A stretch of DNA of 64,000 bases from NCBI GenBank assembly GCA_031367105.1, contig JANLPG010000030.1, positions 1 through 64,000 on the forward strand, in the 5' to 3' direction. The position numbers and the translations under genes are program-made. The notes beneath the pieces are model-generated. The model did no database searches, had not been told where the DNA came from, and was given only the letters and a program-made list of their open reading frames with translations. The stretch is from Palsa-1233 sp031367105. GTDB taxonomy: Bacteria > Gemmatimonadota > Gemmatimonadetes > Gemmatimonadales > GWC2-71-9. This document shows, piece after piece, positions 8,344 through 16,279 of the stretch. The stretch's first letter is position 1, and every line of letters starts with the position of its first letter.

Positions 8344-9527
8344 GGCATATCTCGCGCACGAGCGAGCAGCTGATCGCGCGCATTGAGCGAGGGGTCGTCG
8401 AGGACCGCATCCAGCAACGCCGAGAGCACCAGTCCTACGCGGGGTCCGCTCGCGATGCCGGCCTGCATCAATTCTGTCCCGTTGATCTGGAGCTTGGCGC
8501 GACTCGTCGCCTCTTGCCGTCTCCTCACGCCCGCCATCGCCTCAAGCCAGGCCGCTTCGCCGGCACCGCGCCAGGCTGCGAGGGTGGCCAGATCGTCTGC
8601 GGCCGCACCCGTCTCCGCCATCCAGCGCCTCACGGCACGGGGCTCGTCGCTCGGCGGTGCCGCGGGTCCGCGGTCTATCCCTTCACTGCGGCGCACCTCC
8701 GCGGTCGAGCCCTTGAAGCGGCGCCACACCGGGGCCGACGGAGCGGCAAAATGCGCCGTCACGAGGACCGGGTCGCGGCTGGTGAGCAAGTCATCCGGCG
8801 GTGCCTCCAACCGCAACTCCGGTAGCCAGATCGCCGCGACCCCGCTCCGCGCCCAGAGCGTCGCGAGCTGTCTCACTGATCGAGCCGTGGCGATCCCCTT
8901 GATCCATTCGTCGCGCACCCGCTCGGCCGAAAGGTGGCTGGTGTCGGCGGCCTGGGAGGTGGCGGCGGCCCAGGTCGGGGCGTCGATGGTGAAATCGAAG
9001 CGCGCGGCGAAGCGGAGCGCGCGGAGAATGCGCAGGCGATCTTCGTGGAAGCGCTGCGCCGGATCACCAACCGCGCGGAGGCGCTTGTTCTGCAGATCCT
9101 CCAGCCCGCCGAACGGATCGCACCAGCTGTTCCGGATCGGATGAAAGGCCATCGCGTTGACGGTGAAATCGCGGCGGGCCAGATCCTCCTCGAGTTCGAC
9201 ACCAAACTCGACCACGGCGTGCCGCCCGTCGGTGCGCACGTCTCGCCGGAAAGTCGTAACCTCGTGCAACGCACCTTCATCATCGAGCACGCCGACGGTC
9301 CCGTGCTCGATGCCGATGGGTATCGTTCGCCGAAAGAGCTGACGGACCACGGCGGGCGGGGCCGCCGTGGCGAGATCGACGTCCTGTGGAGGATGGTGCG
9401 AGTTCCCGAGCAACGCATCGCGGATGGCGCCCCCGACACACCAGGTCTCATAGCCGGCGGCCTCGAGCTGGCGGAGGATCTCCACCACGTGCCCTGGCAC
9501 CGCGATGGAATCGGGAAAGCGTGGCAT
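8340..9527 (-). CDS. CCA-adding tRNA nucleotidyltransferase / poly(A) polymerase family
   Basis: A class II nucleotidyltransferase that adds CCA, or A only, to tRNA 3' ends, or polyadenylates RNA. The head domain shows VGGAIRDALLG and the catalytic acidic pair QDVDLAT. Next come the strand with EVTTFRRD, the ARRDFTVNAMA motif, DPFGGLEDL, and RFHEDRLRILRALRFAARF, which binds the nucleotide. The C-terminal half is helical. I start at ATG 9527 (MPRFPDSIAVP), giving 395 residues, because the in-frame extension to 9605 encodes atypical sequence and would overlap gmhA by 11 bases. No HD domain motif is visible. Sequence alone does not separate CCA-adding, A-adding and poly(A) polymerase types. It overlaps rarA by ATGA. 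Confidence 0.88.
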   Translation of the reverse strand: MPRFPDSIAVPGHVVEILRQLEAAGYETWCVGGAIRDALLGNSHHPPQDVDLATAAPPAVVRQLFRRTIPIGIEHGTVGVLDDEGALHEVTTFRRDVRTDGRHAVVEFGVELEEDLARRDFTVNAMAFHPIRNSWCDPFGGLEDLQNKRLRAVGDPAQRFHEDRLRILRALRFAARFDFTIDAPTWAAATSQAADTSHLSAERVRDEWIKGIATARSVRQLATLWARSGVAAIWLPELRLEAPPDDLLTSRDPVLVTAHFAAPSAPVWRRFKGSTAEVRRSEGIDRGPAAPPSDEPRAVRRWMAETGAAADDLATLAAWRGAGEAAWLEAMAGVRRRQEATSRAKLQINGTELMQAGIASGPRVGLVLSALLDAVLDDPSLNARDQLLARARDMP

Positions 9528-9594
9528 CACGATTGAACCCGCCTGATTCCTCGCGCACCACCGGTGATCACGCTCCGCTTTCCGGCCGGTGACA

Positions 9595-10170
9595 TCACGA
9601 GCCAAACTCGGCCGTCAAGATGGCAGCGATCTGGTGCTGCAGCGCCAGGTGAATCTCCTGGATATGATTGACTCGATCGTCAGGGACCACGACGGCGTGG
9701 TCCACCAGCGCGCGCAGCTTGCCACCACCCTGCCCCACGAAGCCGATGGTGACAACTCCCAGGAGGCGCGCGCGCTTCACGGCGGCGATACAATTGTCGC
9801 TATTGCCGGACGTGCTGTGCACGATCAGAAGATCGCCTGGTCGGGCAAGCGCTTCCAGCTGACGTGCGAACAGCTGCTCGAACCCGAAATCGTTGCCCGC
9901 CGCGGTCAGGATGGAGCTGTCGGTGGTGAGCGCCACCGCTCGTAGCGCCCGCGGCTGATTCGCGTGATAGCGGACGACATACTCCGCCGCGATGTGCTGC
10001 GCATCCGCAGCGGAGCCACCGTTACCGGCAAAGAAAAGCGTGCCATCCTGCGCGAGGACGCGTCGCATTGCCGCGACCACGTCATCGAGCCCAGCCAGGC
10101 GATGGGCGGTTTCGGTCGCGACAGCCGCAAGGGCACGCAATCCGGTGGCGATGCGTTCGTGGTCGGTCAT
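9595..10170 (-). CDS. gmhA: SIS-domain phosphoheptose isomerase GmhA-like
   Basis: GmhA converts sedoheptulose 7-phosphate to D-glycero-D-manno-heptose 7-phosphate, the first step to ADP-heptose for LPS core or S-layer glycans. The 191-residue protein is a single SIS domain: FFAGNGGSAADAQHIAAEY (phosphosugar loop), TTDSSILTAAGND, HSTSGNSDN and the metal-ligand region EIHLALQH near the C-terminus. These match GmhA better than DiaA. The gene is coupled by ATGA to the upstream PHP phosphatase. No hldE or gmhB is in the window, so a complete heptose route cannot be shown. Confidence 0.85.
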   Translation of the reverse strand: MTDHERIATGLRALAAVATETAHRLAGLDDVVAAMRRVLAQDGTLFFAGNGGSAADAQHIAAEYVVRYHANQPRALRAVALTTDSSILTAAGNDFGFEQLFARQLEALARPGDLLIVHSTSGNSDNCIAAVKRARLLGVVTIGFVGQGGGKLRALVDHAVVVPDDRVNHIQEIHLALQHQIAAILTAEFGS

Positions 10171-10922
10171 TCTTCGTCGAACATCCGGCGCACTCGGCTC
10201 CAGAGTGAAGTGCGGATCGTGAGCGGCTCCACCTCGTAAATCGCCTGATCATCGAGAATGGCGCGCGGGTTGGTCTCGAGGAGCAGCAGCGCCTGATCGG
10301 CCCCGTCCAGCTCACTCAGCCAGTCGAGGGCGGTCGCCACGCAGCGCTCGTCACCGTGATTGTCGCCCGCAAGGATGTCGGCCAGCCCCTCGCGCACCAA
10401 GTCGCGGGCCCGTTCTCCGCGTGCGCGCGGCATCGTCAACGTGGTCGCATCGATCTGCATCACTGCCCCCAGATCCCGCCAGGCACGCACCGTCTCGACG
10501 GAGCACGAAGAGTACCGCTCCGGGTGCGCGAGAATCGGGACCAGCCCGATGGCAAGGACATCGGTCAGCGCCCGCGCGACAATTTCGGCCGGTACCATCC
10601 GCGAGAATTCGACCAGCAGGTAGCGGGTGCCATTGATGGTAACCTTTCGCTCGGCAACGGCGGCAGGAATCGGACGGTCGAGCATTATTTCAGCACCCCG
10701 ATGGAGCGTGATGCCCTCCGGAACGTTGGCGCTCAGCGCCGCCCACGCCTGATCGTATGCCGCGGGGAAGCCGTCGGCTGCGCGAGACGCCAGCAGATGC
10801 GGTGTGCACGCGACGTTGGTCACTCCCTTGGCAGCAAACGAGCGCAACACTCGGTGCGATTGCTGGACGTTTCGGGAGCCGTCGTCGACGCCCGGCAACA
10901 AGTGGCCGTGGAGATCAATCAT
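10167..10922 (-). CDS. PHP-domain phosphatase, CpsB/YwqE-like tyrosine phosphatase family
   Basis: A 251-residue PHP-superfamily hydrolase. Metal-binding motifs are visible in order: DLHGHLLPGVDDGS at residues 3-16, ACTPHLL near 38-44, GAEIMLD, and ILAHPERY, then the aspartate/histidine pair AGDNHGDER. This is the signature of the CpsB/CapC/YwqE manganese-dependent protein tyrosine phosphatases that regulate capsule and exopolysaccharide kinases. The gene lies in an ATGA overlap with gmhA, so it could alternatively be a sugar phosphatase for the heptose route; that is inference only. No bacterial tyrosine kinase gene is in the window. Confidence 0.82.
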   Translation of the reverse strand: MIDLHGHLLPGVDDGSRNVQQSHRVLRSFAAKGVTNVACTPHLLASRAADGFPAAYDQAWAALSANVPEGITLHRGAEIMLDRPIPAAVAERKVTINGTRYLLVEFSRMVPAEIVARALTDVLAIGLVPILAHPERYSSCSVETVRAWRDLGAVMQIDATTLTMPRARGERARDLVREGLADILAGDNHGDERCVATALDWLSELDGADQALLLLETNPRAILDDQAIYEVEPLTIRTSLWSRVRRMFDEE

Positions 10923-11227
10923 CCGGTCACCGTGGTTTGCAGTCGGAGCACGGCAGCCACATCAGCCAGGCTCGCCGGGGAGCGCTCCGCGGTGGCCAGC
11001 AATGCCAGCGTGATGAGCGCATCCGCCGCGAGCAGGTCCAGCGCGGCGGCGCGGCCGCGGCCGGCCGCAGTCGCTGCCAGCAGCGCGACGCCACCAGCAG
11101 CCGCCAGCCGCTCGCCCAACGAACCTTCGCGTACCGCCGCGAAATGCGCCTGCACCTGCTCGCGGAGCCGAGCGGGGGCACCCGTCGTATGATTCGTGAA
11201 CCACTCGGCGTCCGCCGCAGCCGTCAT
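10919..11227 (-). CDS. Uncharacterised Ala-rich 102-residue protein
   Basis: A small gene locked between alaS and the PHP phosphatase by ATGA overlaps on both sides, which strongly supports expression. ATG at 11227 (MTAAADAEWF) is chosen because it makes the overlap; a start four codons earlier is less likely. The product is helical and very rich in alanine and leucine (ALLAATAAGRGRAAALDLLAADALITLALLATAE) with an acidic, aromatic N-terminus. It has no signal peptide and no clear membrane segment with flanking charges. I recognise no family. Confidence 0.55.
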   Translation of the reverse strand: MTAAADAEWFTNHTTGAPARLREQVQAHFAAVREGSLGERLAAAGGVALLAATAAGRGRAAALDLLAADALITLALLATAERSPASLADVAAVLRLQTTVTG

Positions 11228-13833
11228 CCGGTGATCCACTCCCGCAGCATCCCCGGAAGCTCCTCGGTCACGGTCTGCTCGGCGCTCGCGACCTCGAGTG
11301 AACCACTGGCAAAAGTCGGCCGGCCACCCCCGCGCCCACCGAACCTCGCCGTCACCAGCTTCATCAAGCTGTTGGCGTCCTTGCCGCTGGCAATCAGATC
11401 GTCGGTCACGGCGAATGAGACCGCCCCCGGGACCGCCGGATTCACCAGCGCGAGCACGCCAGCGGCCTTGGTCCCGGCGCGGAAAGCATCGGCGATTTCG
11501 CCGAGCTGTGCCCGGTCCTCTGCCACGGTGCTGTTCACGTGCAGGGTCACGGCGCCGGCGTCAATCTGCTTCGCAGCGGTTCTGCCCCCGGCCTTCAGCG
11601 CTTCGGCCAGTTTCTCTTCGAGCTTCGCGCGCTCCAGCAGGAGCGCCTCCAGTTTCCGCTCGAGGTGGTCTGGCTGGGCTCGCAGCTGCGCAGCGAGGCG
11701 TGCCAGTCGGTCCTCGAGCTCGCGCACCTGAGCGTACGCCTGGCGTCCGGTCGTGGCTTCGATTCGACGCACGCCAGCGGCGACTCCACCCTGCGACGAG
11801 AAGCGGAACAGCCCGATTTCGCCCGCGCTCCGCACGTGCGTTCCGCCGCAGAGCTCGATCGACTCGCCGATCTGTACCACGCGCACGACATCGCCGTACT
11901 TGTCGGCGAAAAATGCCATCGCGCCGAGGCCAAGCGCCTCCGGGAGCGCCATCGCGCGAATGCTCGATGGCGCATTGTCGAGGATCAGTCCGTTCACGGC
12001 CGCCTCGATATCGACAAGTTGTGCCGATTCGATCGGGGCGTGGTGCGAGAAATCGAAGCGCAGGCGTCCGGGCTCCACCAGGGACCCTTGCTGGCGCACG
12101 TGCGCACCCAAGGCACGTCGCAGCTCCAGGTGTGCGAGGTGCGTGGCGGAGTGGTTCCGCTCGATGTCGTGGCGCCGGGTTGCATCGACCCGAGCCTGCA
12201 CCTGGCCCGGAGCAAAGCTCCCTTCGAGTCGACCCAGCAACCGCTGACCCAACTCGGCATCCTTCTGCACGTCGTCGACGTGGAATCGCCAGCCATCGCC
12301 GATCACGACCCCGGTATCGTTGGTCTGCCCTCCCGATGTGGCGTAGAATGGACTCTCGCGCAACACCAGCACCCCCGCCGCAGCGTCAGCGGCGGTGGTG
12401 AGGGCGATCGTTTCCGATTCGAGCGTATCGTAGCCTACGAAATGGGATCTCCCGTTGTCGACCCGCACGGCAACCACACCCGCGTTGGGCCCGACTGCCT
12501 GCCCCTTCAGTCGCACCGCGCGACTCCGCTCCCGCTGCTCCGTCATCGCCGCATCGAAGCCGGTCAGATCCACCTCGACGCCGCGTTCGGCCGCGATCAA
12601 CTCGGTGAGGTCGATCGGAAAGCCGAAGGTATCGAAGAGCCGAAATGCTTCGTCGCCAGGGATCACCGAGACGCCGCTGGCGAAGAGCGAATCGAGCCGC
12701 TCGAGCCCCGCATCGATCGTCTCGAAGAAGCCCAGCTCTTCCTTGCGAATCACCTCGGCGATGCGCGATTGCGCCTGCACCAGCTCCGGATAGGCCTCGC
12801 CCATCAGCGACACCACCGTAGGCACCAGGTGCACCAGCGTCGGCTCCCGACGACCGAGCAGCCAGGCGTGACGGACCGCGCGACGAAGGATCCGGCGCAG
12901 CACGAAACCGCGGCCGTCATTGCCCGGGTACACGCCATCGAGCAGCAGGAATACGACCGAGCGAGCGTGATCCGCGAGCACCCGGTAGGAGAGCCCAGCT
13001 CCCTCCGGACCGCCGGGATACGCCTCGCCTACCAGTCGCTCGACATCGGCGATCAGCGGTCGAAAGGCGTCGGTATGAAAGTTGTCGCCCTGACCCTGCA
13101 TAATGGCCGTGATCCGCTCCAGCCCGGCACCTGTGTCGACGCTCGGTTTGGGAAGGGGGGTCAGCGTGCCATCTGCGCCGCGGTCGAACTGCATGAACAC
13201 CAGGTTCCAGATCTCAAGGAAGCGGCCGGATTCGCCGAGCGCTTCGAACTCCGGCTGGCCGTAGACCGGGGCACCGTCGCCCGCCTTCCAGTCGACGTCG
13301 ACAAAAATTTCGGAGCAGGGGCCGCACGGCCCCGTGTCCCCCATCTGCCAGAAATTGTCCGTGTCGCCGAGGCCATAAATGCTGGTGTCGGGAAGTCCGG
13401 AGATCTCACGCCAGAGCACCCGAGCCTCCTCGTCCGTATGGTGGACGGTGACACGGAGCCGCTCCGGCGACAGGCCGAGGTAGTCGGGGGAGGTCACGAA
13501 CTCCCAGGCATAGGCGATGGCATCGCGCTTGAAGTAGTCGCCGAACGAGAAGTTCCCCAGCATCTCGAAAAAGGTGTGGTGCCGCCGAGTCTGGCCCACC
13601 TGCTCGAGATCGTTGTGCTTTCCGCCCGCGCGAACACACTTCTGGCAACTGGTCGCGCGCAGATATGGGCGGGGGTCCTGCCCGAGGAAGGTGCGCTTGA
13701 ACTGCACCATCCCGGCGTTGGTAAAGAGCAGGGTCGGATCGTCCTTCGGCTCGAGCGAGGACGACGGTACCTCGGTGTGCCCTCGCGCGACGAAGAAGTC
13801 GAGGAAGGAGCGGCGAATCGTGGAGGCATTCAT
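11224..13833 (-). CDS. alaS: Alanyl-tRNA synthetase
   Basis: AlaRS charges tRNA-Ala and edits mischarged Ser/Gly. The 869-residue protein is full length. The aminoacylation domain starts with the family signature (RRSFLDFFVARGH, then LFTNAGMVQFK), followed by CQKCVRAGGKHNDLE and the HHTFFEMLGNFSFGDYFK block. Mid-protein are the tRNA-recognition helices (GRGFVLRRILRRAVRH). The editing domain has zinc ligands HSATHL and CGGTH. A C-terminal coiled coil (AQVRELEDRLARLAAQLRA) and C-Ala/DHHA1 domain with FGGRGGGRP close the protein. The order recA-recX-alaS is common in bacteria. It overlaps the small gene downstream by ATGA. Confidence 0.97.
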   Translation of the reverse strand: MNASTIRRSFLDFFVARGHTEVPSSSLEPKDDPTLLFTNAGMVQFKRTFLGQDPRPYLRATSCQKCVRAGGKHNDLEQVGQTRRHHTFFEMLGNFSFGDYFKRDAIAYAWEFVTSPDYLGLSPERLRVTVHHTDEEARVLWREISGLPDTSIYGLGDTDNFWQMGDTGPCGPCSEIFVDVDWKAGDGAPVYGQPEFEALGESGRFLEIWNLVFMQFDRGADGTLTPLPKPSVDTGAGLERITAIMQGQGDNFHTDAFRPLIADVERLVGEAYPGGPEGAGLSYRVLADHARSVVFLLLDGVYPGNDGRGFVLRRILRRAVRHAWLLGRREPTLVHLVPTVVSLMGEAYPELVQAQSRIAEVIRKEELGFFETIDAGLERLDSLFASGVSVIPGDEAFRLFDTFGFPIDLTELIAAERGVEVDLTGFDAAMTEQRERSRAVRLKGQAVGPNAGVVAVRVDNGRSHFVGYDTLESETIALTTAADAAAGVLVLRESPFYATSGGQTNDTGVVIGDGWRFHVDDVQKDAELGQRLLGRLEGSFAPGQVQARVDATRRHDIERNHSATHLAHLELRRALGAHVRQQGSLVEPGRLRFDFSHHAPIESAQLVDIEAAVNGLILDNAPSSIRAMALPEALGLGAMAFFADKYGDVVRVVQIGESIELCGGTHVRSAGEIGLFRFSSQGGVAAGVRRIEATTGRQAYAQVRELEDRLARLAAQLRAQPDHLERKLEALLLERAKLEEKLAEALKAGGRTAAKQIDAGAVTLHVNSTVAEDRAQLGEIADAFRAGTKAAGVLALVNPAVPGAVSFAVTDDLIASGKDANSLMKLVTARFGGRGGGRPTFASGSLEVASAEQTVTEELPGMLREWITG

Positions 13834-13877
13834 TCCGAAAATCTAACGGGAGAGCGCCCGGACCCGGGAGGAACGGG

Positions 13878-14507
13878 CTATCCCTCGCGGAGCACACTCT
13901 CCAGGACCCCGCGGACCTCGGAGCCGCGGAAGCCCCGGCGAGCGAGGTACGCGGCGAGGCGCCGCCGTCGTGCCTCGGGAGCAAGCCCCCCGAGTTGAGC
14001 GGCCCGCTTGCGTGCCAGGGCCAGCGGCTGCGCCATCGGATCGTCGACGCCCGATTCGAGTTCTGCGAGCGCTTGGCGAATGAGCGCCTGTGGCACACCG
14101 AGTACCCGGAGGTCGTGGCGAAGCCGTTCGGGTCCCCGACCTCGTGAGTTTCTCGCCGCCGCATAGGCCCGCGCAAAGGCAAGATCGTCGAGCAAGCCCA
14201 GGCTCCCGAGGCGAACCAGTGCCGCCTCCACCGCCGAGGCGGCGTGGCCCTTGCGCTCCAGCTTGCGGGCCAGCTCGACGCAGCCGTGTGCGCGGCGTTC
14301 GAGCGAGCGAAGCGCCGAACGCACCGCTCCCTCCTCCTCGGCCGCAGCGTCCAGCCGGGCCACCGCATCGCCCGAAAGGGTTCCGCCTTCCTGCAACCCG
14401 AGTGCGGCGACCACATCGGCAGGCACCGTCCACGCCGGCCGGCCCCCAACCAGCACCCGAGTGCTTCCGGGGCGTCGGGTGTCGGGGACCAGGCCGTGGA
14501 TGATCAC
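13878..14507 (-). CDS. recX: Recombination regulator RecX
   Basis: RecX binds RecA filaments and limits their extension. The 209-residue protein has an N-terminal extension of about 65 residues followed by the three-helix tandem repeats of RecX: ALRSLERRAHGCVELARKL, the LDDLAFARAYAAAR block, RHDLRVLGVPQALIRQAL and the C-terminal RRLAAYLARRGFRGSEVR. The start overlaps the recA stop by ATGA, which couples RecX synthesis to RecA. Sequence conservation is low, as usual for RecX; helical periodicity and position make the call firm. Confidence 0.9.
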   Translation of the reverse strand: MIIHGLVPDTRRPGSTRVLVGGRPAWTVPADVVAALGLQEGGTLSGDAVARLDAAAEEEGAVRSALRSLERRAHGCVELARKLERKGHAASAVEAALVRLGSLGLLDDLAFARAYAAARNSRGRGPERLRHDLRVLGVPQALIRQALAELESGVDDPMAQPLALARKRAAQLGGLAPEARRRRLAAYLARRGFRGSEVRGVLESVLREG

Positions 14508-15559
14508 TCGGCTTCGTCCTCTTCGGGTGCGCCAACGCCGGCCACGGCGAGAATGCCGAGCGACTCCTTCACCTTCGCCTCGACCTCGGCCAGCAGCGCG
14601 TGGTTGTCCTTGAGGAAGAGCTTGGCATTTTCGCGGCCCTGACCGATCCGCTGATCACCATAGGAATACCACGCCCCCGACTTCTGGATGATGCCGGCCT
14701 CACTGGCGATGTCGACCACGAGTCCCGTGTGGGAGATTCCCTCGTCGAACATCACGTCGAACTCGGCCTGCTTGAACGGCGGTGCAACCTTGTTCTTCAC
14801 CACCTTGACCCGCACGTGAGAGCCGATGACCACTTCACGCTCCTTGACCGGGCCGATCCGCCGGATATCGAGGCGGAGCGACGCGTAGAACTTGAGGGCC
14901 TTGCCGCCCGTGGTGGTCTCGGGATTGCCGAACATCACGCCAATCTTCTCGCGCAACTGGTTGATGAACACCACGGCGCAGTTGGTACGATTGATCGCGC
15001 CGGCCAGCTTGCGGAGCGCCTGACTCATCAGCCGTGCCTGCAGCCCCATATGCGAATCGCCCATCTCGCCCTCGATCTCGGCCTTGGGGACCAGCGCCGC
15101 CACCGAGTCGATCACGACCAGATCGACTGCCCCCGACCGCACGAGGATCTCGACAATCTCGAGCGCCTGTTCGCCGGTGTCGGGCTGCGAAACCAACAGG
15201 TTTTCGACGTCGACGCCGAGCTTGCGGGCGTAGTCGGTGTCGAGGGCGTGTTCGGCGTCGACGTAGGCAGCCACGCCACCCGTCTTCTGGACGTTCGCGA
15301 CCAGATGCAGACAGAGGGTCGTCTTGCCCGAGGACTCCGGACCGTAGATCTCGGTAATCCGGCCCCGGGGAATTCCGCCGATGCCGGTTGCCGCATCGAG
15401 GTTGATCGCACCGGTGGAGATGGCGGCGACCCGTACTCGCGGCTTGTCAGAGCCCATCCGCATAATGGCCCCCTTGCCGATCTGCTTCTCGATCTGGGCA
15501 ATCGCCAGATTCAGTGCCTTGCGCTTGTCCTGATCGAGACGGCTCTCTTCGACGGCCAT
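14504..15559 (-). CDS. recA: Recombinase RecA
   Basis: RecA catalyses strand exchange and LexA/UmuD-type self-cleavage in the SOS response. The protein is 351 residues from ATG 15559, chosen because AGAGGATCC forms a ribosome binding site 3 bases upstream and MAVEESRLDQDKRKAL matches the normal N-terminus; a longer frame to 15634 is not plausible. Walker A GPESSGKTT is at 73-81, Walker B LVVIDSVAALVP follows, loop L1 EGEMGDSHMGLQARLMS, loop L2 INQLREKIGVMFGNPETTTGG. The C-terminal acidic tail is EEDEAE. The gene heads the recA-recX-alaS run with its own upstream region. Confidence 0.98.
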   Translation of the reverse strand: MAVEESRLDQDKRKALNLAIAQIEKQIGKGAIMRMGSDKPRVRVAAISTGAINLDAATGIGGIPRGRITEIYGPESSGKTTLCLHLVANVQKTGGVAAYVDAEHALDTDYARKLGVDVENLLVSQPDTGEQALEIVEILVRSGAVDLVVIDSVAALVPKAEIEGEMGDSHMGLQARLMSQALRKLAGAINRTNCAVVFINQLREKIGVMFGNPETTTGGKALKFYASLRLDIRRIGPVKEREVVIGSHVRVKVVKNKVAPPFKQAEFDVMFDEGISHTGLVVDIASEAGIIQKSGAWYSYGDQRIGQGRENAKLFLKDNHALLAEVEAKVKESLGILAVAGVGAPEEDEAE

Positions 15560-15722
15560 AGGATCCTCTGCAGCGAGTGGGGTGGTGGTGAACCGGCTCC
15601 GCCGGTCGTCGTGATCGCTGGTGGAGCAAAACACTCCAGTCAGCTACTGATTCCAAACTAACACCGAACGCTTCCCGAAGCAATAGTCTCGTCGTGTAGT
15701 GTTTTGCGCCATACTTTCCGAC
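15560..15722 (-). promoter_or_regulatory. recA upstream region with inverted repeats and candidate promoter
   Basis: This 163-base gap precedes recA. Two 16-base elements in inverted orientation, 15623-15638 and 15695-15710, match at 14 of 16 positions around a shared GCAAAACACT core. Between them lies the palindrome GCTTC-CC-GAAGC at 15670-15681. On the minus strand TTGCTT (15684-15679), 17 bases, TAGTTT (15661-15656) is a weak sigma70-like promoter whose -35 overlaps that palindrome. These are candidate SOS operators. No E. coli or Bacillus type LexA box was recognised, and the promoter match is modest. Confidence 0.4.
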
Positions 15723-16220
15723 TCACCGCCAGCCGGGCCGCCAGGCATCCTCGATATGCCGGAGCAACAGCGCTCCCGGCCCCGGCCCGGCCAGCGCGAC
15801 GACGTCGAAGCGATAACTGTCGCCCGACCGGCCGTAGCGGAGGATCCACGCCCACGCCGCCTGCTCGATCGTCCGCCGCTTACGCGGGCCGATGGCCTCT
15901 TCCCCCGCCCCACAACGCGAAGACCGCCTCACCTTCACCTCGACGAAGGCCACCAGGGCGCCGCGTCGGACGATGAGATCGAGGTCGTGACGACCGAGCC
16001 GCCAGCGGTGCGCGATCAGGTTCCAGCCGTGCTCCTCCAGCCAGCGTCCCGCCACCACCTCCGCCTCCCAGCCGAGGCGGTGGCGTGGATCGGTCCAATC
16101 GGCGGGAGGGATACGCGGTGTGGGCACGCGGGGATGATCGTGCCAACGCCCGGGGAGCTGGCGACCCCGATGACGCACCGAGGGGCACGCGAGCGCGGCA
16201 ACGTCGCGCCCCGGGGCCAC
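15723..16220 (-). CDS. YraN-family (UPF0102) predicted endonuclease-fold protein
   Basis: A 165-residue reading frame whose C-terminal 115 residues match the YraN/UPF0102 restriction-endonuclease-like fold: GWEAEVVAGRWLEEHGWNLI, then the core DLDLIVRRGALVAFVEVKVR with the D-(x)n-ExK catalytic arrangement, then RKRRTIEQAAWAWI and FDVVAL. Cellular role is unknown in most species. The first roughly 45 residues (basic, Pro-rich) are not part of the family, so translation may begin downstream, for example at an in-frame GTG near residue 15; the start is uncertain. It is the last gene of the ftsK run, 59 bases after the AI-2E-type gene. Confidence 0.82.
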   Translation of the reverse strand: MAPGRDVAALACPSVRHRGRQLPGRWHDHPRVPTPRIPPADWTDPRHRLGWEAEVVAGRWLEEHGWNLIAHRWRLGRHDLDLIVRRGALVAFVEVKVRRSSRCGAGEEAIGPRKRRTIEQAAWAWILRYGRSGDSYRFDVVALAGPGPGALLLRHIEDAWRPGWR

Positions 16221-16279
16221 GAAAAAGCGCCCCGGCCCGTGGCGGCCAGGACGCGAGGAGCGCGCGGAACGGCAGCGCG

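Noticed and set aside
11539..13998. An 819-codon open frame on the plus strand
   Set aside because: It is antisense to alaS and uses the complementary frame of GC-rich codons. It has no family motifs, and the real gene is certain.
15960..15990. Altered catalytic motif in YraN (DLD in place of EID)
   Set aside because: Asp for Glu is conservative and the family tolerates variation here; not a sign of inactivation.
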